Shown in pieces: positions 24,994-34,426 of a stretch of DNA of 64,000 bases. Positions within the stretch are counted from its first letter, which is position 1. Each line of letters begins with the position of its first letter. The position numbers and the translations under genes were made by a program. This DNA comes from Lachnospiraceae bacterium. Its GTDB lineage: Bacteria > Bacillota > Clostridia > Lachnospirales > Lachnospiraceae. The stretch is taken from positions 1 to 64,000 of the forward strand of contig JAILDL010000155.1 in NCBI GenBank assembly GCA_024689465.1. The letters run 5' to 3'. The notes under the pieces are model-generated. The model was not told where the DNA came from and ran no database searches. It saw only the letters and a program-made list of their open reading frames with translations.

Positions 24994-26745
24994 ATGAACC
25001 AAGGGACAAAACGTAAGGGAAGGATCATCCGCAAGATTGTGTTGCTGCTCATGGCAGCCATGATCGTAATGGCGCTTCTGCTGACCATTATTGGCGTTGT
25101 CCGGGTCACGAAGACCTATAAGGAACTGTTTGAGGACGAACTGAAGGTGGCAACTTATCAGCTGGAGGATGAGTTTTCCAATGAATATGACGGAGACTGG
25201 GGCCTTACGGCGGACGGTCTCATTACAAGAGGCAATATCGCTTTTAATGAAGAGGATGGACTGACACTGAACGATGAATTTACCGATCAGCTGGATGATA
25301 TGAAAGCAAATACCGGTATCGATTATACCCTGTTTATCGGAAAGACCCGTATCGTGACCACCCTGACCAAGGAAGGCAGCAGCGAACGGATCGTGGGAAC
25401 GGACGCTTCCGATGCGGTGGTGGCGCAGGTATTAAACGCTGGTAGTACCTATCTGGCAGAAGATATTACCATTGCGGGGCAGTTGTACTACGGTTTCTAT
25501 GTACCCCTTAAAAACGATGACGGAACCATTGTGGGTATGGTATTTACCGGTAAGAAGAGTGCCGTGATCCGGCAGGCGACTGCGCAGACCATCCTGGTCA
25601 TGGGCGGATTGTCCCTTCTGATCCTCCTTGTCGTGATGGCATTTGCCATGGTGCTGGATCGTAAGGTGGGTAACATCATGCAGGCTCTGTGCAAGAGCCT
25701 TGATAAACTGGCCCAGGGAGATCTGAATACGGAAGTGCCGGCAGAGATTCTTTCCAGAAACGATGATCTGGGCGAGATCGGTGACAATACAGATAAGCTT
25801 ACGAGACAGCTGCAGAAGGCCATTGGCGCCAGCATTCAGTTATCCAACGATGTGCGCAAGGACGGAGAATCCTTATCGGATTCTGCATCCCAGGCTTCCG
25901 AAGCATCCCAGCAGGTAGCCTTTGCGGTAGATGATATTTCCAAGGGAGCTGTTTCTCAGGCAGACAGCATACAGACTGCAGTTACCAACACGGAAACCAT
26001 CGGCACAGACATTGAACAGATCAACCGGAGCATTGAGCAGCTCTCCGGTTTTGCAACCGATATGAAAGATTCCTGTACGAACACGATCAATGCGCTGAAC
26101 CGTCTGATCGAGCAGAATGCACAGGTACTGGAGTCGGTGGGAACCATTGATCAGCAGATCCGTTCCACCAATGAAGCGGTTAAGAATATTGAGCAGGCTT
26201 CCAACATGATCACCGAGATCTCTTCCCAGACCAATCTGTTGTCCTTAAATGCTTCCATTGAAGCAGCCCGGGCAGGAGAAGCAGGCCGCGGCTTTGCAGT
26301 AGTGGCAACGGAGATCGGCCAACTGGCGGATCAGTCCGGTGAAGCGGCGGTAAAGATCGGGAAGATCGTATCCGATCTGGTAACGGAATCCCAGAAGAGT
26401 GTGGATAAGCTGTCCGAACTCACCGAGGACTTTGCAAAACAAAGCGAGCAGCTGGATGCCACCAAGCAGGATATGTTCCAGATGGATGAAGGTGTGCGCA
26501 GCGTATTTGGCGGAACCAGTGATATTGCGACCAGAGTGGAAGATCTGAACAAGGCCAAGGAAAATCTGGCCGGTATCATTGACGATCTGTCTGCAATCTC
26601 TGAAGAAAATGCCGCATCCACGGAAGAAACCAATGCCTCCATGGAAGAATTGAATGCAACCTTCTCCGTGATCAACGAATCGGCATCCGACTTAAAGGAG
26701 CTGGCAGGGAAGCTGCAGCAGGAGATGGCTTTCTTCCGTTTATAA
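24994..26745 (+). CDS. Methyl-accepting chemotaxis protein with single Cache sensor
   Basis: 583-residue chemoreceptor: TM1 ([22 protein letters not shown]), sCache-like extracellular region of ~150 residues ([40 protein letters not shown]), and TM2 ([22 protein letters not shown]). HAMP ([15 protein letters not shown]) and signalling tip ([27 protein letters not shown]) follow. ATG 24994 is 9 nt after GGAGG; ATG 24988 is too close to it. It is divergent from another chemoreceptor of a similar class but different sensor. Confidence 0.92.
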   Translation: MNQGTKRKGRIIRKIVLLLMAAMIVMALLLTIIGVVRVTKTYKELFEDELKVATYQLEDEFSNEYDGDWGLTADGLITRGNIAFNEEDGLTLNDEFTDQLDDMKANTGIDYTLFIGKTRIVTTLTKEGSSERIVGTDASDAVVAQVLNAGSTYLAEDITIAGQLYYGFYVPLKNDDGTIVGMVFTGKKSAVIRQATAQTILVMGGLSLLILLVVMAFAMVLDRKVGNIMQALCKSLDKLAQGDLNTEVPAEILSRNDDLGEIGDNTDKLTRQLQKAIGASIQLSNDVRKDGESLSDSASQASEASQQVAFAVDDISKGAVSQADSIQTAVTNTETIGTDIEQINRSIEQLSGFATDMKDSCTNTINALNRLIEQNAQVLESVGTIDQQIRSTNEAVKNIEQASNMITEISSQTNLLSLNASIEAARAGEAGRGFAVVATEIGQLADQSGEAAVKIGKIVSDLVTESQKSVDKLSELTEDFAKQSEQLDATKQDMFQMDEGVRSVFGGTSDIATRVEDLNKAKENLAGIIDDLSAISEENAASTEETNASMEELNATFSVINESASDLKELAGKLQQEMAFFRL

Positions 26746-26762
26746 TTCATTAGCTTTTTCTT

Positions 26763-26798
26763 AAAAAGGTACAAAGACCCGGTTCTTTGTACCTTTTT
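26763..26798 (+). terminator. Intrinsic terminator
   Basis: AAAAAGGTACAAAGA with TCTTTGTACCTTTTT around a CCCGGT loop. Confidence 0.9.
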
Positions 26799-26863
26799 AC
26801 GTTATAATCGGTTTGTCCAAAGATGGACGGGTACACGCATATACGCGTGAACGGGAGGAGAAT

Positions 26864-28582
26864 ATGAGAAATACACAACGGACAAACAAAAAATGGATAA
26901 ACGGAATAGGGGTTACTGCCCTTACCCTTTTTTTATGCGCCTGCGGAGCACAAAACCAGGGGACGGTTCAGACAGAGGCAATTCCGGGCTTTGCACAGGA
27001 CGAGGGAGCAGGGCAGGGCGGATCTGATGAGCAGACTGCCGGGAGCGAAGCTTCTTTCGGAGAAAACGAAGAAGTGATCGACCTGACAGAGGAAGAACTG
27101 GGGGAACTGGAGAATCTGATCAATGATCGCAGATGCAACGGCTTTTTGATGTCTTCCTATCAGGATCCCACAAACATCAACTGGAATGAAGTCTTCTACA
27201 GCGGTACAGGCTTTGCCAGTACCATGGATCTGGATGGACAGGAGGGCGCAGATGTACTGGAAGCCCTTCACCAGGCTGAGTTTTACTGTGATGTTACCAA
27301 AGTGACAACCGGGGAACTGGAGTCTTTTGTGACAGAATGGACCGGAACCGCCTATGGAGATGCCAAACGGCCCATTACCTGGACCTATTTAAGCAAGTAC
27401 GATGCCTATTACAACGAACATGGGGATACCAATTACCTGCCTTTTAAGGTAGTTTCCGGTACGAAGCAGGGGGATCGCTACACCTTCTGCTGCGTTCGGG
27501 ATGATGGCTTTGAAGGGGTGAGCTATGACAACAACTTTGAGACGGTGGTGATCCGGCAGGAGGATGGCTCCTACCGCTTTTATTCCAATCGTCTTCTCTG
27601 GGAAAAGGATTCTGTTCCGGAGCAGACCTTTGCCGCAGATCTTTCGGAATATCCGGGAAATACCTGGTTTGTCACCTACCCTGCTACGGATACGGATGGG
27701 GTTACCATGCGGATCATCTGCGAGGACGAAGTGCAGGATTATCTGTACTGCTACGGCTTTGACGAAGATCCCATCACCTCTGTGGATGCAGTGGCATTTA
27801 AGGATTATGATCATGACGGGAATACCGATATCCTGGTGATCGGCTCCAACTCGGAAGGGGCACATCCCATGGTCTTTGACGGATTTGACACGGAAGATGT
27901 ATATCTGAGGGATTTTTACATGAACGAGGGCCTCTCCCGTGGAGCGGATCTGTATGCAAAGGACAAAACCGTTGGGGCTTTGCTGGATTACCTGCAGGAC
28001 GGCCATACAGAGGATACCTTTGCTTCCGCGCAGGATGCCTATGCCTTTGCGGCAAGACTGTTTAAGCTTTCCAAAGGAGAAGAAGCCGAGATCCTTTATG
28101 ATCTGGTCTATGTGGACGGGGACGACATTCCGGAACTGGTGTGCAATCACTCCGGTTATACCATTACGCTGTATACCTTTGACGGGGCGCGCTGCCATAC
28201 TGTGATGAAGGATATGGGCTACGGCGTCGGAGGAAATGCGGGTTATGGGTACCTTCCCGGAAAAAACCGCCTTTATAACGGGGATGCGGATTATGCCGGC
28301 ATGATCTATTATCACAGCTTTTACCATATCGGAGAGGATCATAAGCTGGCCCATGATAAGACTTACATGGTGTTAAATTTTGACGACGCCAATCACAATG
28401 AGTACCCGGATGAAGGGGAGGATTATGAAGAAAGCGCCGGCGGGGTCTATCTGTATGAGGAAACCGGTGCGAGAAAAGCCGTTGATGAAAGCGACTGTGC
28501 AGAGGATTTTCGGGATATGGCAAACTGCGAGTATTTCTACGGAACCATGACCTATGAGGAACTTCTGGAGCAGTTACGATAA
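26864..28582 (+). CDS. Secreted lipoprotein of unknown function with FG-GAP-like motif
   Basis: 572 residues. Basic start, hydrophobic stretch and lipobox LCACG (Cys about residue 25) give a lipid-anchored extracytoplasmic protein. A Gly/Glu/Gln-rich linker follows, then a domain containing DYDHDGNTDILVIGSNSEG, a calcium-binding FG-GAP/EF-hand-like repeat, and later YVDGDDIPELVCNHSG of the same kind. A similar layout is common in Lachnospiraceae surface lipoproteins of unknown role. ATG 26864 follows GGGAGGAG. It stands alone between a terminator and the next promoter. Confidence 0.75.
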   Translation: MRNTQRTNKKWINGIGVTALTLFLCACGAQNQGTVQTEAIPGFAQDEGAGQGGSDEQTAGSEASFGENEEVIDLTEEELGELENLINDRRCNGFLMSSYQDPTNINWNEVFYSGTGFASTMDLDGQEGADVLEALHQAEFYCDVTKVTTGELESFVTEWTGTAYGDAKRPITWTYLSKYDAYYNEHGDTNYLPFKVVSGTKQGDRYTFCCVRDDGFEGVSYDNNFETVVIRQEDGSYRFYSNRLLWEKDSVPEQTFAADLSEYPGNTWFVTYPATDTDGVTMRIICEDEVQDYLYCYGFDEDPITSVDAVAFKDYDHDGNTDILVIGSNSEGAHPMVFDGFDTEDVYLRDFYMNEGLSRGADLYAKDKTVGALLDYLQDGHTEDTFASAQDAYAFAARLFKLSKGEEAEILYDLVYVDGDDIPELVCNHSGYTITLYTFDGARCHTVMKDMGYGVGGNAGYGYLPGKNRLYNGDADYAGMIYYHSFYHIGEDHKLAHDKTYMVLNFDDANHNEYPDEGEDYEESAGGVYLYEETGARKAVDESDCAEDFRDMANCEYFYGTMTYEELLEQLR

Positions 28583-28681
28583 ACATGGAACCAAAACGGA
28601 AAGAACAAGAACACTCGCGGAGGTGAAACGGAAAAAAGCTACAAAACGTGGATAGTGGCTAGAGAAACAGGGCGGATCACG

Positions 28682-28690
28682 TGGTATAAT
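28682..28690 (+). promoter_or_regulatory. Extended -10 promoter for aldo/keto reductase
   Basis: TGG followed by TATAAT (28685-28690). No good -35, consistent with an extended -10 promoter. Confidence 0.5.
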
Positions 28691-28754
28691 ATAGGAGATG
28701 TCATGGGAGAAAGACAGTACACATCATTCTACAGAAAGACCACGAGGTACCATT

Positions 28755-29960
28755 ATGATCTACCGCAAGGACCGATACGGAAATGACGTATCCATGCTGG
28801 GATTTGGGTGTATGCGTTTCGCCAGAAAAGGCGGCGCCATTGACATCGAAAAGACCACAAAACAGATTCTGGCCGCATATGAAGCAGGCGTAAATTACTT
28901 TGACACCGCCTACATCTATCCCGGTTCGGAAGCAGCTCTGGGAGAGATCCTGGAGAAAAATCATTTAAGAGACAAAGTAAATATTGCAACGAAGCTGCCC
29001 CAATATCTGATCCGTAACCGGGCAGCCATTGACCGTTATTTTGACGAGCAGCTTTCCAGACTGCGGACGGACCATATCGATTATTATCTGATGCATATGC
29101 TCACCGATACCGTCGCCTGGAACAATTTAAAGAAGATCGGTATCCTGGACTGGATCCGGGAAAAGAAGGAAAGCGGACAGATCCGTGAGATCGGCTTTTC
29201 CTACCATGGCAACACCGGTATGTTCCTGGAGATCCTGCAGGATTATGACTGGGATTTTTGCCAGATCCAGTATAACTATCTGGATGAGACCACCCAGGCC
29301 GGTGTGGATGGCCTGAAAGCTGCAGCCGCAAGGGGAATCCCGGTTGTCATCATGGAACCGCTTCGCGGAGGGAAACTGGTCAATCTCCTGCCGGATAAGG
29401 CAAAGAAGCTCATAGCAGAGAGCAAGAGAGGCTGGAGCCCTGCAGAACTGGCATTTCGCTGGCTCTTTAACCAGCCGGAGGTAACCTGTGTGCTATCCGG
29501 TATGAACAGCCTGGAGATGGTAGAAGAAAACTGCCGCATCGCTTCCGAAGCGGAGGCAGGCCATTTTACCGAGGAGGATTTTTCCCTGATCGATCAGGTA
29601 AAGACCATCATCAACGAGAAGATCAAGGTGGGATGTACGGGGTGCTCGTACTGCATGCCATGTCCACAGGGCGTGGATATTCCCGGTATCTTCAGTTTCT
29701 ATAATCGGATGTATACAGAGAAAAAGTCGGATGCCAGACATGGCTTCTATCAGGTCATCGGCCTGCGCAAGGAACCGGCTTTTGCGTCTCAGTGTATTGA
29801 ATGCGGCAAGTGTGAGATGCATTGTCCACAGCATATTCCCATCCGGGAGAAGCTTAAGGAAGCCGATAAGGCGCTTCGCCCGGGCCCTGTAAAGTTTGGA
29901 CTGAACGTGGCGAGAAAGTTCATGCTGGAAGGCAGGAAAGCAGAAGCATCCAAGTCCTGA
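28755..29960 (+). CDS. Aldo/keto reductase with C-terminal ferredoxin-like domain
   Basis: NAD(P)H-linked oxidoreductase (TIM barrel, about 1-285) with the tetrad in place: Asp and Tyr in FDTAYIYPG, Lys in IATKLP, His in YYLMH. The C-terminal ~110 residues carry two Cys clusters, CTGCSYCMPCPQGVDIP and CIECGKCEMHCPQHIPI, which fit [4Fe-4S] binding. Such AKR/ferredoxin fusions are frequent in anaerobes and suggest electron exchange with ferredoxin. 401 residues; ATG 28755 is preceded by ACGAGG. Substrate unknown. Confidence 0.92.
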   Translation: MIYRKDRYGNDVSMLGFGCMRFARKGGAIDIEKTTKQILAAYEAGVNYFDTAYIYPGSEAALGEILEKNHLRDKVNIATKLPQYLIRNRAAIDRYFDEQLSRLRTDHIDYYLMHMLTDTVAWNNLKKIGILDWIREKKESGQIREIGFSYHGNTGMFLEILQDYDWDFCQIQYNYLDETTQAGVDGLKAAAARGIPVVIMEPLRGGKLVNLLPDKAKKLIAESKRGWSPAELAFRWLFNQPEVTCVLSGMNSLEMVEENCRIASEAEAGHFTEEDFSLIDQVKTIINEKIKVGCTGCSYCMPCPQGVDIPGIFSFYNRMYTEKKSDARHGFYQVIGLRKEPAFASQCIECGKCEMHCPQHIPIREKLKEADKALRPGPVKFGLNVARKFMLEGRKAEASKS

Positions 29961-30016
29961 CCCTGTTCGGGTTGGGGATGATCTATGTATAGGCAAAAAA
30001 ATGTGGGGGCAACGGT

Positions 30017-32110
30017 ATGGCGAGTCAGAAGATGGCCATTTTCATGAAGTGGATCGAGAATCCGGAGCAGACAGCGGAGATGAACCGGATCCTTGAGAGC
30101 GCGGAAAAGGCCGGGATTGAGACAGCAATCCTTCCCATCGAGGGAGAACTGCAGAATATTTCGCTGAAGGACATGCTGCAGGAGGCACGGGATCAGATGG
30201 AACTGGATCCCCGGAGCCGAATGGAGCGAAGGATCGGTGCGCTTTCCGGCGAGGAAAAGGAGCGCCTTGGCGTCGTTCGAAAGATTTTGGACGAAAACCT
30301 GCTGACCTATTATTTCCAGCCCATCGTCAGTGCGGAAACCGGCGATATTTACGGGTACGAAGCCCTCATGCGTCCGTCCGATCCGGATCTGGATGTAACC
30401 CCCTATGATATCCTGCGCTATGCAGAATTATTGAATCGCCTGGGTGATGTGGAACGTTATACATTTCTGAATGTGGCGAAGATCATGACGGAAAATGAGA
30501 GACGTTTCGGTCACCGGGTGGTTTTTATCAACAGTATTCCGGGCGCACCGATGCTGGCGGAGGATTATCTGGAGATCGACAACGCCCTCTGGACCCATGC
30601 GGGCCATATCGTTGTGGAAATGACGGAACAGACCGAAGCCGGAGAACAGAAGATCCGGGCGTTGAAGCACCGTTTTGAACAGATGGGGGTTCCCATTGCA
30701 CTGGATGATTATGGAACCGGTTATTCCAATATTTTCAATCTACTGGAGTACATGCCCAAGTTTGTAAAGATCGACCGGTCTTTGATCTCGGATATTCATG
30801 GATCCCCCAAGAAGAAGCGCTTTGTGCGGGAGATCATCGAATTTTGTCATGACAACGACATTCTGACCCTGGCAGAAGGTGTGGAAACCTGGCAGGAGCT
30901 ACGCTCGGTGATCCGTATGGGTGTGGATCTGATCCAGGGATATTACACCGGCAGACCCGGCCCGGATATCACAGGTCTCATCGATTTGGACATCAAGCGG
31001 GAGATCGCCCGGTATCAGAAAGAGCGTCTTGCGGGACGCAAGGAAAATGTATATCTGCCGGATGAAACCGGAAGGGTACAGCTTAATTATGTGGAGAAAT
31101 CTTCCTTTAACTGCATTCTGGTGGGAAAGGAAGGAACTGGATGCGGGGATGTGGTGATCGCCGGTATCCCTCATTTTAAGACCAATACCCACCTGATCGT
31201 GGCCGCCGGTTATAAAGGCAGGATCACGCTGGAAAATGCCAGCTTTGCCGGAAACGGCGGACCCTGTATCGATATTGGTGAAAACGCGGAAGTGCAGTTG
31301 GAGCTCATCGGCGGAACGTACCTGAACAAGGGCGGGATCCGCATTCCAGGCAGCTCGAAACTGATGATCTGTGGTAACGGAAATATGGAGATCTATCTGG
31401 AGGATCGGGAGTGCTTCGGTATCGGCAATGATATGTCGTCCACCCACGGAGATATTCTGCTGGACCAGGATGGACTGATCACCATCGAAGCAAACGGAAC
31501 CAACGGCATCTGCATCGGTTCCGGATTTGGTGGTCATATTTCCATTCGAAGAGGAAAGTACGACTTGTCGGCAAACTGCGATCTGGGCATCTGCATCGGC
31601 GCATTTACAGGAGACACTACGATCTCCATGAGTGACTGCGATACGGACATGACTCTGGCGGTGACCAGAGGCATCGGCATCGGTACCCTGGACGGAGATC
31701 TGGATCTGCTGCTGCATAATTCCTCGGTAAAATGCAGGGCAGAAGCTACCCATGCGGTAGCCTACGGATCTCTGGGAACAAGGATGTCCCGGGTCAATGT
31801 ACATGACGCAAGTCTGATCACAGACCTGCGGGGAGAAGTGATCATCGGAATCGGCGCCAAAGACGGTCATACCGAATTACATGTAGAACGGGCTACCGTA
31901 AGGATCGTCGAAAACGGCTACAAAGCTCTGGCGTTTGGCGGATTTAATGAAGACACGGATGTTTATATGGAAGATTGCGATACCGGTGTTGAAGTGAATA
32001 CCGCTTCCCAAACCGATACCATGTGCCGGCCGGAGCGCTTTAAGATCAAGCACGGCCGTAACCGGTTCCTGGTAAACGGCAACTCGGTGGAACATCCCAG
32101 ATTTGAATAA
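30017..32110 (+). CDS. EAL-domain protein fused to a C-terminal beta-solenoid
   Basis: Predicted cytoplasmic c-di-GMP phosphodiesterase or sensor, 697 residues, no signal peptide or membrane helix. The EAL domain (about 90-325) keeps the residues I associate with catalysis: Glu115 (YEALMRP), Asn172, Glu201, Asp230-Asp231 (LDDYGTG), Lys251, Glu287 (LAEGVET), Gln307. The NLSP motif is altered to INSIPGAP. After a short linker, residues ~365-665 form a repetitive region. From 497 six consecutive ~28-residue units are visible (GICIG.., GIGIG.., AVAYG.., VIIGIG.., KALAFG..), each with Gly-rich turn then a beta-like strand, as in a right-handed beta-helix. Start ATG 30017 has a weak GGGGGCAACGG site. 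I know of no described EAL/solenoid fusion. Confidence 0.85.
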   Translation: MASQKMAIFMKWIENPEQTAEMNRILESAEKAGIETAILPIEGELQNISLKDMLQEARDQMELDPRSRMERRIGALSGEEKERLGVVRKILDENLLTYYFQPIVSAETGDIYGYEALMRPSDPDLDVTPYDILRYAELLNRLGDVERYTFLNVAKIMTENERRFGHRVVFINSIPGAPMLAEDYLEIDNALWTHAGHIVVEMTEQTEAGEQKIRALKHRFEQMGVPIALDDYGTGYSNIFNLLEYMPKFVKIDRSLISDIHGSPKKKRFVREIIEFCHDNDILTLAEGVETWQELRSVIRMGVDLIQGYYTGRPGPDITGLIDLDIKREIARYQKERLAGRKENVYLPDETGRVQLNYVEKSSFNCILVGKEGTGCGDVVIAGIPHFKTNTHLIVAAGYKGRITLENASFAGNGGPCIDIGENAEVQLELIGGTYLNKGGIRIPGSSKLMICGNGNMEIYLEDRECFGIGNDMSSTHGDILLDQDGLITIEANGTNGICIGSGFGGHISIRRGKYDLSANCDLGICIGAFTGDTTISMSDCDTDMTLAVTRGIGIGTLDGDLDLLLHNSSVKCRAEATHAVAYGSLGTRMSRVNVHDASLITDLRGEVIIGIGAKDGHTELHVERATVRIVENGYKALAFGGFNEDTDVYMEDCDTGVEVNTASQTDTMCRPERFKIKHGRNRFLVNGNSVEHPRFE

Positions 32111-32145
32111 ACTCCCGGGGTGGAAGAAAAGAACACAGAACAGAA

Positions 32146-32175
32146 AAAACGCAGGTCCTATGGGACCTGCGTTTT
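32146..32175. terminator. Bidirectional terminator between two EAL genes
   Basis: AAAACGCAGGTCC (32146-32158) and GGACCTGCGTTTT (32163-32175) around a TATG loop; A- and T-rich ends serve both convergent genes. Confidence 0.88.
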
Positions 32176-32189
32176 GGTTTATCATCGGT

Positions 32190-34097
32190 TTATGCGGTTC
32201 CGTTATAGCGCTTGCAGAAGCGAACAAAATCTGCCAGAGGAACGGCTTTGGAATAGTAGAAGCCCTGCAGGTACCGGACCCCGTGATCCCGGAGATACCC
32301 TTCCTGCATAGCGGTCTCCACACCTTCCATGACGATCTCCATATTGAGGGAGTGGAACATGGAAATGATATTGTTTAATACGATCTTTCCGTCTTCCCCT
32401 TCATCCGCATTCCATAAAAGGGACTTATCGATCTTGATGATGGAGTAGTTCATCTCCAGAAGAGAGGTCAGGTTGGACAGACCGCTGCCGTAATCATCCA
32501 GAGCGAAGGACAGACCCAGATCCCGCAGATCGTGATAGGACTTGCGGAACATAGCCTGACTTTTTTCTGCGGTGGATTCGGTGATCTCCAGACTGATGGC
32601 TTCGGGAGAGATCCCATACTCTTCCATGATCTTGTGATAATCTTCTCCCAGCTTATCTTTCATGCATTGCACGGGAGAGAGATTGATCTCTACGAATTCA
32701 ATGCCTGTCTTTTTAAATTCCTCACTGCTCATATCCCGACAGACCATGCGGAAGATCTTTTCGCCTACATCAAAGATCAGACCGGTCTTTTCTGCCACCT
32801 GAATGAATTCATCCGGAGGGATAAAGCCCAGCTTTTCGTCTTCCAGACGGGCCAGGGCTTCCGCAGAACGGAATTTCTTTAATTGTGTATCGTAAATGGG
32901 CTGGTAGTATACCTGCAGATTCCGGGAATGAAGACCACGGCGGATGGCATCCTCCACCTGAAGGAACCGGCGGTAATAGGCCAGATCCTTTTCCTTGAAG
33001 ATGCGAACGCCTTCGGAGCGGTTGCTTTCCACGATCTCCACCAGCTCTACCGCTTCTTCGATGGAACCGGCATCTTCCGGCATGTGGATCAGGAAGATAT
33101 CGGCCTCAATGGGGATGGCGATCTCCTGAATGGTATGAGCAGCGGAAAGCGCCTGCTTGATCTGCAGCATGGCCTGATCGGCTTCACCGGTGCGTACATT
33201 CTTACGGTAAACGATCATGGAAAAGAGACCGTGCTCCAGATAGTACATGGAATAGCGGCCACGGAAGTTGCTGCGCATCCAGGCACCGATGCCGCGGAAC
33301 AGACGGTTTAAAGGCTCGAAGCCGATGGCGGAAGACAGGGCACGGTAGTTACAGATGCGGATCATGATCACCGCATGCTTCGTCCCTGCCAGCTGTAACT
33401 GCTGGGTATCCCGCATAAAGGTGTCGGCATTGTAAAGTCTTGTGGTCTGATCGATGATCTGCTCGCTGTTTTCCACAGATCCTACAATGGCGGAGAGACC
33501 AACGGATTCAAAGAACAGCTCCAGACATAGGGTGGGGAACAGGAACTGGATCACCACGCCCACAATGGAAAAGGCTGTAAAGGCAATGAGTTCGATGATC
33601 TTATGCTTTCCGATGGCTCTGGTATAGCGGACCATCTGCCAGATGGCTGCCGTTACATAGATAACAGCACAGATGTATTCAATGAGGATACCGTTTCCGC
33701 GCTGGTACTTATCACCTGCAAAGGTAAATGCAAAATTGGTTACGGGATTGGTCAGAAGAACCATATAGAACAGGAAGATGGGCACAAAGATCACCAAGAC
33801 CTGATTGAGCCTTAAGGCATGCCAGCGTCCGGAAAGTTCGATGGCATATAAAAGGAAGAGAAGAGGAAAAGCACAGTGAAGGTAATGATACAGGTACAGG
33901 GAGCTTCTCTCGAAAAACGGGTACATCCCCGCAAAAAAATCAAAAAAGAACAGGAGGACGGAGGCGGACAGAAGATTCAGGTCAATGAGAAGCAACAGGA
34001 TATTCCGACGTCTGGTCATTCCTTTGCGCAGCAAAAGTACGAAGCAGATGGCGGAGACGATCGCTGCTGAAAAATAAAAATTCATGGCAATAGGCAT
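32190..34097 (-). CDS. Membrane EAL phosphodiesterase with degenerate GGDEF domain
   Basis: 635 residues: about seven membrane helices in the first 210 residues (7TM-like sensor), a diverged GGDEF-type domain (HAVIMIRICNYRALSSAIG..) with no GGDEF signature, so no cyclase activity is expected. Then an intact EAL domain: AEALARL, INLSPVQ, LEITEST, LDDYGSGLSN, IKIDKSLL, MEGVET, LQGFYYS. Predicted to hydrolyse c-di-GMP at the membrane. ATG 34097 has GACGAGG upstream; the frame to 34142 lacks a ribosome site. It is convergent with the EAL/solenoid gene and divergent from the surface coiled-coil gene. Confidence 0.9.
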   Translation of the reverse strand: MPIAMNFYFSAAIVSAICFVLLLRKGMTRRRNILLLLIDLNLLSASVLLFFFDFFAGMYPFFERSSLYLYHYLHCAFPLLFLLYAIELSGRWHALRLNQVLVIFVPIFLFYMVLLTNPVTNFAFTFAGDKYQRGNGILIEYICAVIYVTAAIWQMVRYTRAIGKHKIIELIAFTAFSIVGVVIQFLFPTLCLELFFESVGLSAIVGSVENSEQIIDQTTRLYNADTFMRDTQQLQLAGTKHAVIMIRICNYRALSSAIGFEPLNRLFRGIGAWMRSNFRGRYSMYYLEHGLFSMIVYRKNVRTGEADQAMLQIKQALSAAHTIQEIAIPIEADIFLIHMPEDAGSIEEAVELVEIVESNRSEGVRIFKEKDLAYYRRFLQVEDAIRRGLHSRNLQVYYQPIYDTQLKKFRSAEALARLEDEKLGFIPPDEFIQVAEKTGLIFDVGEKIFRMVCRDMSSEEFKKTGIEFVEINLSPVQCMKDKLGEDYHKIMEEYGISPEAISLEITESTAEKSQAMFRKSYHDLRDLGLSFALDDYGSGLSNLTSLLEMNYSIIKIDKSLLWNADEGEDGKIVLNNIISMFHSLNMEIVMEGVETAMQEGYLRDHGVRYLQGFYYSKAVPLADFVRFCKRYNGTA

Positions 34098-34170
34098 CTT
34101 AAGTACCTCGTCATAGAAAGAATGTGTTTGTTTTATACACAAATGGCATTTTTGTAAACACCTTACGTAT

Positions 34171-34179
34171 TATATCATA
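34171..34179 (-). promoter_or_regulatory. Extended -10 promoter for membrane EAL gene
   Basis: Minus strand TGATATAAT (TGn-TATAAT), about 74 bp from the start codon. Confidence 0.5.
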
Positions 34180-34331
34180 ATTTCCGCTATGTATAAATGA
34201 AAACTGATATATATCTGATGATCATAGGGTACCAAAGGGCGGAAAAGAGTATTGCCTAGTGTTGGAAACAGGGGAAATAGGAGGGAGTATAAATAAATAA
34301 TAATAAAATTATCACAAAATGCAAAATATGA

Positions 34332-34361
34332 TTGCTCGTATGATTATCAATCTGATATGAT
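34332..34361 (+). promoter_or_regulatory. Promoter for coiled-coil surface protein
   Basis: TTGCTC (34332-34337), 18 bp, TATGAT (34356-34361), with TG one base before the -10 (extended -10). 65 bp before the start codon. Confidence 0.5.
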
Positions 34362-34426
34362 ACCAAAGAACTAAGTTTAAAAAGCCGAATATGGCTTGCG
34401 TATCAGAAAGAGGGGAAGCTCTGCAT

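Larger units (their letters stand above)
34098..34426. other. Divergent promoter region
   Basis: AT-rich, no ORF supported. It holds a minus promoter (34171-34179), a plus promoter (34332-34361), and a small hairpin AAGCCGAATATGGCTT at 34382-34397. I looked for a c-di-GMP riboswitch because of the EAL neighbours and saw none. Confidence 0.55.

Noticed and set aside
27389..28354. 321-codon open frame, minus strand
   Set aside because: Shadow of the lipoprotein gene; composition unlike a real protein.
30899..31870. 323-codon open frame, minus strand
   Set aside because: Antisense to the EAL/solenoid gene; no family features and no ribosome site.
34098..34426. c-di-GMP riboswitch in front of the surface protein
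   Set aside because: Tested because of the EAL neighbours, but neither GEMM-I nor GEMM-II conserved bases are present.
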